From the NCBI GenBank assembly GCA_958450365.1, contig CAUEEP010000938.1:248001-312000 (forward strand): a stretch of DNA of 64,000 nt. The letters are read 5' to 3'. The DNA comes from Mesorhabditis belari. Lineage: Eukaryota; Nematoda; Chromadorea; Rhabditida; Rhabditidae. Each line of letters begins with the position of its first letter. Position 1 is the first letter of the stretch. Positions 55,918 through 64,000 of this stretch are shown piece after piece. The notes beneath the pieces are model-generated. The model was not told the DNA's origin and ran no database searches. It worked only from the letters and a program-made list of their open reading frames with translations. Made by a program: the position numbers and the translations under genes.

Positions 55918-56009
55918 CCTAGAAGCTAAGGCGTGTGCTAAACCACATCGAACAGTTGACTCGTTAAAGAAAGCACTCCTTAAAGCATGGGACGAGCTTG
56001 TTGTTGCCC
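55918..56009 (+). pseudogene. Inverted 92-bp fragment of the decayed transposase
   Basis: It is the inverse of about 53728-53822 (AGAAGCTAAGGCGTGTGCTA ... GACGAGCTTGTTGTTGCC). The two copies flank the Tc3-like element as an inverted pair. Confidence 0.85.
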
Positions 56010-56286
56010 AAAATTGACCATTCAAATATCGAGATCCCTTTCCAAATACTTTTCAATTTTTGATTCACATGACACATGCTTTCTTGCAGATAAATTTCTT
56101 GTTTCTGCAAGGAAATTCGTACAATAGACCTTCTCAAAAAAACCAAAAAACCAATTTAGGTGTAACAATTTTATTAACAAAAACAAAACTAGAAAGGCAA
56201 GGTTCCAAAGAAAGACGTAAAGAAAGACAATTGAATAAACAATTTCTATGAAATATTCTGAGTAAAAAAAAACTGACTAATAAGAT

Positions 56287-59200
56287 TTATATCCATTTGA
56301 AATCGTCGAGATTCGGGATTTTCCCGATTCGAATGTATTCAGCGACGAACTCGTCAGTGCATGTCTCGGAACGAGAATGCACCAAGATACTCTGTAAATC
56401 AGTACTGTTAGATGGAAAAGTTATTGGAATGATGTAGAAGGGATACTAGCTTCTAGAAGCTAGAAGCTAGTATCTCTGTAGCTTCTAGATGGACTTAAGA
56501 ATAATATTATTTAAAGCTAAAACCCACCGGATAAGAGTTCAAATAGAAACCAGTGTTGATCTCATGAATCAAATTCAAATTAATCTTTGTCGCCTTTTCG
56601 TCCCAAAGCTGAAAATTTCTCTGTTGTGTAAACAATCTTATACAAGATTCAGCTATTGATATGTCGTAGCCGATTATGAATGAAATGTTTTGATAAATCT
56701 TTCTAGTGGAGCAACCCTTTAATGTATGAGGACAATATTATATCATCCTGTAGCGAATTAAATTCTGCATCGATTGGTACCAAATTTGTGAGTTTAGGTT
56801 AAAAATTACCGGCGCTACAACGTTTCATTTAAAATCGGCGGGACCCCCCGTAGCCGATTATGAATTTCAGCCGATTATGAAGCCTCCAACCATCTAGGAG
56901 CGTCCAACCATCAAGTATTTGGTATCATTCAACGCAGAATCATTAATAATTATGTTAAATTTTTAAAATTAGAAAGATTTGATAAAAAGAAAAAAAATTA
57001 GAGCAAAAAAACTGTTTGTTCAAGAGGAAACTTTGAGGCCCCATAATTTTTTTTCTTTTTATCCAATCTTTCCAATTTTAAAAATTTAACATAATTATTA
57101 ATGATTCTGCGTTGAATGATATCAAATACTTGATGGTTGGACGCTCCTAGACCCACTCATTCATAATCGGCTGAAATTCATAATCGGCTACGACAGATAT
57201 AAAATTTCTAACCTGATCAATAGCCAATTCTCTTCGCGGGATCCCTTTTCGATAATCAATGATATTTTTGAGTGCTTGCAAAAGATTCAGCTCTTGGTTT
57301 TTATACGAGATCTCCATCCGCTCAATGTCTTGTTTCCATTTTTCTTCGCGTTCTTTTTCTTCATCGATTTCATCGATTTCCTCGATTACTTCAGTCGGCT
57401 CAATTCCGAACATAGTGAACATACTCTGTAAATGGAGATTGCGGCAAACTACAAAATCACCTCTACCTGATCAACGTCTTCAATAGCAGATTCCAACTCG
57501 GGTCCCCTCTTCCGACTCTCATCCATATTTTTACGCAAAGTTTTGAGATTTCTGAAGTGAAGTATCACTCTTTCCATAAACTCTTCATCAGCTTTCATTG
57601 AACCAAGACCACGTTTTCTAAATGTTCTTTATGAAATAAAAAGTTTGAAAAAAGATCAGACAAATTTGACTTCGATTTAACTGAAATTTGAGTCTGGGGG
57701 TGTCCTAACCATATTATATTATATCTATATTATATCTCAAACCTTCTTATTTTGTAGTCACATCGAATGAGCGCCATCGTGAGCGCGCCGGTCACGATCA
57801 GAAGGCCTTCACCCTGAAAAGATTGCTCATTAAATTGTTTCAAGTTAGGCACCGTATGCCGTCTAGGCTGACTGTGCAGAAAAGAAGCTCTTTTCTGTGA
57901 AATCTTATTTAATGTTTTGATTTTGAATATCTCTGATTCTCCTGTCTTTCCTCTAAACATCGTTTTGTGTGACAAAAGGGACGAAGACCACTTTGTATTG
58001 CTTTTCTTTGGCTTTGAAAGACTGAACCAACGATTGATTCTATTTTATTATATTTTCGCGCTAGATTAGTAATTGTGTTATATTCAGAATAAATATCTAA
58101 TAATCATTGCCCCATCGGTACCCTCTCACGCACTGCACACCGACAAACCAAAATGAATTACGCCTTATTGAGCTAAAGATACTTTAGTGCTAGAGATAGT
58201 CGCCTGAGCCTGAGCCTAAGCCTAAGCCAAAAGGTCCACTAGGCCGAAATTTTTCGAATCAATCTTTGCCTTAAATTTGCCTATATTTTTTTTGCTAGAA
58301 ATTCTATTATACTTACATCACTCGCTCTTTGAATGAGCTTGAATCGTCGATCGATCGTCCGATCCTCAAATGTTCCCAATCGTCCGAAAGCCAGTTGATG
58401 AGCCATTTCGTTGATCTCTGAAAAGAGAAATTGAGTAAATATGGCTCGTTCTGTAGGCTTTACCGAAATTTCTAATATTTTCATTCTCATCCTCTCCATC
58501 GTCACTCTCAAAGGGCACTCGAAGCACAATCATATCGATCTCTCGTTCATCATTTTCCCATTGCTGAAAGGATTTGTGAAATTTTTGTGGGTACCGTAAT
58601 TTTCGAATAAGTTGTCAAATAATAAAATAATATAAGAATAAAATAAGAACATCTTTTGTCTTTTGAGCGATTTACTTACCTTGATCACTTGTTCCATAAA
58701 AGAGAGACAGAATCCAGAGAAATCGTCTCTTTCCGGGAATCTGATCATCATTTTTGGGATTTTCAACTCAATAAAATTGTGGAGACACATTGGTGGACAC
58801 CAAATTGAAAAACATTCAAGTGAGCGGATCTGAAGATTATTGGAATTGATTTCTGAAACTCTCGAAAACGTCTACTTTTGGAGAAGTGATGATCTGTGTA
58901 AAAAGGTCAACATCAATCACCCAGCCATCTTCGATTTGCTCACAACGTGTCACTGTTTCTTCCAACTCCAACGACGAGGAGTTGAGTTTTTCTGAAAAAC
59001 CTTTGACTTATAAATGATAAAGTTACAAACCGATCATTTTCTCGATTATTGATACATCTTTGATTGTTACTTCATGAAGTTCTTTGACCTCGAAACTCCA
59101 ATTGATCATTTCTTCTGTTGGAGAAGAAACCTGGAACAATTGTTTTCTGTTTTTGTTATTTAAAAACAGTTCAAAGCTCTTCAAAGCTCTAAAACTTTCG

Positions 59201-59878
59201 AAAAACTAAAGTTACTCCAAAGTAATCTCCAAAGCTCTAAAGTTACTCCAAAGTAAACTCCAAAGCTCTAAAGTTACTCCAAAGTAAACTCCAAAGCTCT
59301 AAAGTTACTCCAAAGTAAACTCCAAAGCTCTAAAACTCTAAAACTCCAAAGCTCTGAAACGTTACCTGTTGAAGTGAACAATTTGAAAGCAATAGTTTAT
59401 ATGCTTTTGTTCTCCATTTCTTGACAGCTTCTTCGTAATCTCCTTTGTAGAATTCAACATAATGAAACTCGTTTTCGCTTTCTTTTATTGTGTGCTTTTG
59501 ATGATGCTCGTTTTTGCTGTAAGTTTTGATTTTTTAAAATAGAACTATTGTTGTTGTTTAACTATTGTTTTGCATAGAAGTTTTTGCTTTTGTCTTTTCT
59601 TGTAAAATTTTCCTTCAAAGAACTCACAACTCATAGAAATCCATTGAATAATATTGTCGACTTCCTTTTTGATCGATTTCCAAATTTGACGGTTGATTCA
59701 AAAGATGGAATTTCTTTGGTTGATTCAAAACAAGACGTTCAAATTGTGGATGGGAGTCGGCAAATCGAATGAGATCCCATGGAGAAAGATTCGAGAGGAT
59801 TTCTCTTTTGATATGCCATGGAAGTGAAAGGAATTCATCTGTTGAGAGATTTGAATCACTTGTTGACGGTTGATCCAT
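56287..59878 (-). CDS. F-box protein, nematode-expanded type, paralogue A
   Basis: Twelve exons: 59878-59628, 59516-59366, 59130-59031, 58991-58870, 58829-58680, 58563-58464, 58417-58317, 57813-57743, 57617-57467, 57425-57213, 56608-56528, 56391-56287; 531 residues. An F-box is at about 14-52 (FLSLPWHIKREILSNLSPWD), so SCF ubiquitin-ligase adaptor use is likely. A substrate-side region with SLECFSIW and VLRVPFESDDGED follows, then a hydrophobic stretch (GLLIVTGALTMALI) and an acidic coiled-coil (IEEIDEIDEEKEREEKWK). The order of exons matches the neighbour at 60674-64000. The end of exon 4 is ambiguous (GTTTTC or GTAGAC donor). ATG is 31 bases after an acttttcag acceptor. The intron at 56609-57212 carries palindromic repeats. 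Confidence 0.7.
56660..57198. mobile_element. Nested palindromic element, TATGTCGTAGCCGATTATGA ends
   Basis: Outer ends ATATGTCGTAGCCGATTATGAA and the inverse, with an inner palindrome at about 56862-57180 (GGAGCGTCCAACCATCAAGT arms, AATTATTAATGATTCTGCG). The outer ends resemble those of the element at 18222-18503. Confidence 0.7.
59215..59350. repeat. Minisatellite, AAAGTTACTCCAAAGTAAACTCCAAAGCTCT unit
   Basis: About four units of 31 bases in an F-box gene intron, ending close to the donor at 59365. Confidence 0.85.
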
Positions 59879-60673
59879 TTTGGAGAGTTCTGAGAAACTG
59901 TGAGAACTGAAAAGTCGTTAAGTCAAAAGAACTGTGAGAACAATTCAACAAAGCACCACAATTCAAATAACAATAAAAGCACCACAATAAACAAAGCACG
60001 ACAATAAACTATACAAAGCTAATAAAAGTTCGAATTTGGACAATTCAAGTATCAAAAGTCGAAAGTCAAATATTTAAAAGATAAAAGAGAAAATGAAGAA
60101 GAATCTATCGAAAACGGTTTTTCGGAATTATATATTGAGATGGTTTCCAGGCTTGCCCCTTTTCCCCTCTTTTCCCTTGTTCTCTACCTCTTTTCTTCTT
60201 TTCTCTGACCTATGAGTCACTTCTTTTTGACCACTGTGAAATATTGTGCAATAAACATGGATACACGTTAAAATCTGTTTTATTAGAAAGTTTTGGATTG
60301 TGAAACATTTCTTGGAAAGCTGAAATTCTTGGAAATTAGTTGATAGTGTAGATCCAATTTTCAATAGAATTTCAATTCAATTCAATTCAATTCAATTCAA
60401 ACTCAAAAACTTCTGTTATTTTTGCTAAAATTTCTTTTTAAAAACAGTTTCGAAAGAAAATGTTCCCCTACACGCCAGAAGAATGCAAAACTCATCAAAA
60501 GTGATAATGAAAAATGTTTATTGATTTTTATAACTTAAAAAAAGCTTAACATAACAGCAAAGAAAAAGAACAAATTTTGAAATACCCGAAAAGTGTGAAG
60601 TTACCCGAGTTCGATAAGAAAAAGAAGAAAAGGCGAAAAGTGAAAAAATCACAAAAAAATTCAATAAGACTAT
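59879..60673. other. Gap between the two F-box genes
   Basis: AT-rich, with an (AATTC)n run near 60370-60400 and CACCACAATAAAC-type short repeats. No gene is seen. About 800 bases is long for a nematode operon gap. Confidence 0.5.
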
Positions 60674-63600
60674 TTACCAAAGCCAATAATCGAAAAGATT
60701 TGGAATTTTCTGGGTGTTGAGATACTCTTCAATAAGCTCATCAACGGATCTCATCGTTCGATCCTTGTAGAGAAGCTCGTTCTAAATTCGTTTATATGAA
60801 ACAAAACCTTTGGATTAAGTTTTTCATGTTGTTTTTCAGTTTTTTTATGGTTTTGATTCCACTTTCCACTTGCCTTAGATACCTAAAAGTTCTTTGAATC
60901 CCAGAGTCAGCACCCTGACTTTTTCCAAGGTGGTGCTCGTATGGGGCCGCCTACCACTTCGGCAGAGTCCCGCCTCGGGCCGGCGGAAGTAACATGGTCG
61001 AGTCTTCGAGACAATCCCGTAATTCAAGGGGATATGTAGACGGAGATTTTTTGCCAAAATTACCGGATATCCATTTAGATTAAAATTCGCGAATCCCTCA
61101 TTGAAATCGTGATTTAAACGACGAAGAAGATTTGCATTGATCTCTCCAGCTTTCTCATCCCATAACTCAAATCGATTTTCATTTATTTTTAAGTGAAATC
61201 CTTACCATATCAATTGCAAGTTCTCTCACGGGAATCCCTTTACGAAACTCTATCAATTTTTTCATTGTATCAACGAGAATCGATTCGTGTTTTTTGATCA
61301 CCGCCGCATGTCGTTCATCCTCTTTTTCTCTCTCTTTTCTTATCGTTTCCTCGTCCATTTCAACAATTTCTTCTCCAAAAAAGATTTCCCTAAAAATTGA
61401 TATTAGGTATAAAAATTAGGCCTCTACTTTTCCTTATTTATATCAACGATATTCATAGTTCTTAACTCCCGGTACCATGGTGCGTCTCTATGCAGATGAT
61501 TTAAAACTTTATCGCAAAATCCCCCGATCAAACACCCAATATGGTCTTTATTATCTTCAGAGAGATTTAGACTCGATCCTAAAATGGAGCATAACCTGGC
61601 AGCTGAAAATTGCCGTCGAAAAATGTAGACAAGTAACATTTGGTCCTTCCCATTTTACTCTTAAGTTAGGGAATATCACTTTATCTGAAGCCACTTCTGA
61701 CGACCCAATCAAAGATCTTGGTGTTTTACTTGTTCCCGCTCTTAAATTCAACACTCATATTGAACAGATGGCAAAAAAAGCTTTTCGCATCTCAAACCTT
61801 GTACTTCGCGCTGTTTGTTTTCCCTCAATTGCTACTTATCGTAAAGCGTTCATTACCTACTGCCGCCCTTTGCTCGAGTACGCCACTTTTGTTTGGTCTC
61901 CCTGCCTCCAAAAGTTAATTTCTTTGGTTGAGAACGTTCAGCGTCGTTTCAGTAGGAGGGCGTATGCCCGTTGTTTCCCATCGAAAGAAATTCCTTGCTA
62001 TTCTGATCGACTTGCTCTTTTTGACCTTAAACCCTTATCCCATCGCCGCATTTATTTTGATTTGGTCTTATGCTATAAAATCATCTTCTCTCCTAACTCT
62101 CATCCGGAACTTAAAGGACTCTTTAAGATTTCGAATCACGCCAGAAGAACTCGTAGTCACAACTTTCAGATTACCCCCTTTCAAAGCTTTCATAACCGCC
62201 AACTGTATCATTCTTTTGCTTGTCGTGTTCCTCGTATTTGGAATAAGTTACCTTGTGATATTTTTTCGTCTCTGAACTATTTTAAATCCTCAATATATAA
62301 GCTCGATCTTGTAGCTCTGTCAATTTTAAATTAGTTTTTAATGTCATATATACACGTGTCTAATTGTAGTTGTGTTTGTATATCAATTATCTTTCTTCGT
62401 CTACGCTGTTCAATCTGTTTGCATTGTCACTTTTCCTTGTCGGATAAAGTATATATATGTTGTGTCCGATTTAGATTTCCGTCCGATTTAGATTCAATCT
62501 AAATCGGACGTCCGATTTAGATTGAACTTATCGCGGACGTCCGATATAGACTGTAATCAATAAAAGACCTTTGAAAAATGCAGAAAACTACAGAAAACGC
62601 TTAAGAACATATATTAAGCATGTTTATATTATTGTTCAATCCATATAAGATTTAGATTGAATCTAAATCGGACGTCCGATATAGACTGTAATCTAAATCG
62701 GACGTCCGCGATAAGTTCAATCTTAATCGGGCGTCCGATTTAGATTGAATCTAAATCGGACGGAAATCTAAATCGGACACAACATATACATATATTACGA
62801 CCGATTTTGAAACCTTTTTAACAGAATAGTTAACAGAATAGTTTTAACAGAATAGTTTAACAGAACTTTTTAACAGTTTTTAAATTTGATTTTATTGGTT
62901 TGACAAAACTAGAATGTGATTTGACTCTATTTGATCGAAAAAACAATAAAATTCTTTTTGAAATGACTTTTCTAGGTTAAAAAGATGTTTCGAAGATTAA
63001 AGGCTTCAGAAATCAGACCTAACAGATCTACTTTATGACCTAACAGATTATCAGACCTAACAGACCTAACAGATTAACTTTATGACCTAACAGATCGACT
63101 CAATTTCCTCACAAACCATATCGAGAATTGGTTCCGGAATCGTTTCATTAACGGTTTGTGCCTTGCTCGTCGATTCGCTCACGTGTTTCATCGTTCTCGC
63201 CGCTTTCAACACTTCATTCATCAATTCCTCACATTCCCTCATTTTTCCCAATCCACGATTTCTGTAAATAATTATTGTTTGATATCTTGATTCTTATGAG
63301 TTAGTTATTAGCTCCGCTCGGCGTCCGGTCACCTCTGAGTTAGTTATGAGCAGCGGGCATCCCCCTGTAAAGCAGGGGATGGCTAAGAGCTGGACCAGCC
63401 AAGAGACTTTAAAAGTGGGTAGATAGATAGTAACTCAATTGTTTTAAACCTTCTAATGTTGTAGTCACATCTCACGAGTAGCACTGACAATGCGCCCGTC
63501 ATCAACAACAAACCGACTCCCTGAAAAATTGATTGTTTACTGAAAATCTTTCACTTACATCTTGTCTTTTGATCAATTTGAACCTTCGATCGATTCCCCG

Positions 63601-64000
63601 TCCCTCAAAAGAGCCCGGTCTACCGTAACCCAAAACACGAACCATTTCATTGATTTCTGAAAGATTAGATTAGAATCAAATAGCTGCAATACCAAAATTG
63701 AGAAAATTCTCCAATTCGTTGTCTCCATGATTTTGCGTCAATGGGAGTTTCAAGATGATAAAATCGATTTCTCGGCTATTGTTTTCCCATTGCTAAAAAG
63801 GAATTTTAATCGAATCGAATCGAAAAAATTTCTTTCACTTGAATTATTTCTTCTGTAAACGATGAAAGGAAAACTTGAAAATCGTCGGAATTTTGTAGTT
63901 GGATTCGCAATTTCGGAATGGGTACACGCGTGAAATAGTTGAGATGGGGTAAAGTGCAGTAAGTGTACAGGCATTGCAGAGAATGGATCTAAACAACAAT
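60674..64000 (-). CDS. F-box-type protein, paralogue B (5' end outside the window)
   Basis: Exons homologous to paralogue A: 63951-63841 (SLQCLYTYCTLPHLNYF), about 63795-63692 (QWENNSREIDFIILKLP), 63660-63560 (RPGSFEGRGIDRRFKLI), 63522-63449 (GVGLLLMTGALSVLLV), 63262-63075, 61395-61207 (EIVEMDEETIRKEREKEDER), 61159-61064 (LWDEKAGEINANLL) and 60783-60674 ending in TAA. The F-box exon should lie above 64000. The join between 63262-63075 and 61395-61207 needs a phase that only a poor GTCGAT donor provides; this intron holds the LINE fragment and a palindrome, so the gene may be damaged there. The acceptor at 61160 is GATTTGAG, an unusual form also seen at 21245. Confidence 0.6.
61417..62334 (+). 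pseudogene. Non-LTR retrotransposon RT, 5'-truncated
   Basis: It starts at GPLLFLIYINDI (about 61420-61455), shifts frame, then runs 285 codons from 61477: VRLYADDLKLY (the YADD catalytic box), the RT thumb, and a C-terminal part typical of jockey/CR1-like LINEs (YCRPLLEYATFVWSP, RVPRIWNKLP). There is no endonuclease domain and no upstream RT fingers. It lies in an F-box gene intron on the opposite strand. Truncation at the 5' side is usual for LINE insertion. Confidence 0.85.
62455..62790. mobile_element. Palindromic MITE with CCGATTTAGATT repeats
   Basis: TATGTTGTGTCCGATTTAGA and its inverse flank a series of GTCCGATTTAGATTGAA and inverse words; about 335 bp. It follows the LINE fragment in the same intron. 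Confidence 0.85.

Noticed and set aside
59215..59350. CRISPR-like array
   Set aside because: Units are directly abutting with no unique spacers; it is a minisatellite, and the genome is eukaryotic.

Overview
This is nematode nuclear DNA, AT-rich and dense in introns. The evidence is short introns ending in TTTTCAG, 3' splice acceptors just upstream of most start codons (the layout expected for spliced-leader trans-splicing), interstitial TTAGGC telomere-type repeats, and nematode families (abu/pqn-like Cys-rich proteins, DUF273, RML-2, RSP-4, a Tc3-like transposon). It looks like a rhabditid-type worm; the species cannot be named from the sequence alone. Gene models were built by hand from splice sites and reading-phase continuity, and no search was run.

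Layout. Plus strand, left half: a probable last exon of an upstream gene (57-233); a dual-specificity-phosphatase-like gene whose catalytic Cys is Ser (2998-7312); an rml-2 orthologue for dTDP-rhamnose synthesis (8259-13011); a 26-exon prominin (15134-21868); and an abu/pqn-like secreted Cys/Ser/Gln-rich protein (25665-30023). Minus strand: a DUF273 Golgi-type glycosyltransferase-like gene (30477-32895) convergent with the abu-like gene, then a 28-exon, 1023-residue protein made of paired CCHH zinc fingers that I do not recognise (33416-41593). It is divergent from the SR splicing factor rsp-4 (42239-44057, plus). rsp-4 converges on an opsin-like GPCR (44228-46706, minus, 5' end not found). 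After a gene-poor, repeat-rich stretch (46.7-53.5 kb) and a nested transposon region (53.6-56.0 kb) come two tandem F-box paralogues on the minus strand (56287-59878, and 60674 to beyond the window end).

Mobile DNA fills most introns and gaps: palindromic and TIR MITEs of at least six families, a 1.6-kb Tc3-like element with about 205-bp TIRs plus its short MITE derivative, a decayed second Tc1/mariner element, a 5'-truncated LINE RT, tRNA-derived SINE-like elements sharing a GACGGACNGACA-type tail, and several minisatellites.

Main second-look items: a 70-bp copy of an F-box exon with its splice donor sitting inside the decayed transposase; the paired-finger protein; an opsin-like receptor with Arg where opsins carry the retinal Lys; the Cys-to-Ser phosphatase; a SINE whose A-box half is repeated five times; an unclassified 550-bp element present in two introns; and recurrent GTTGG 5' splice sites.
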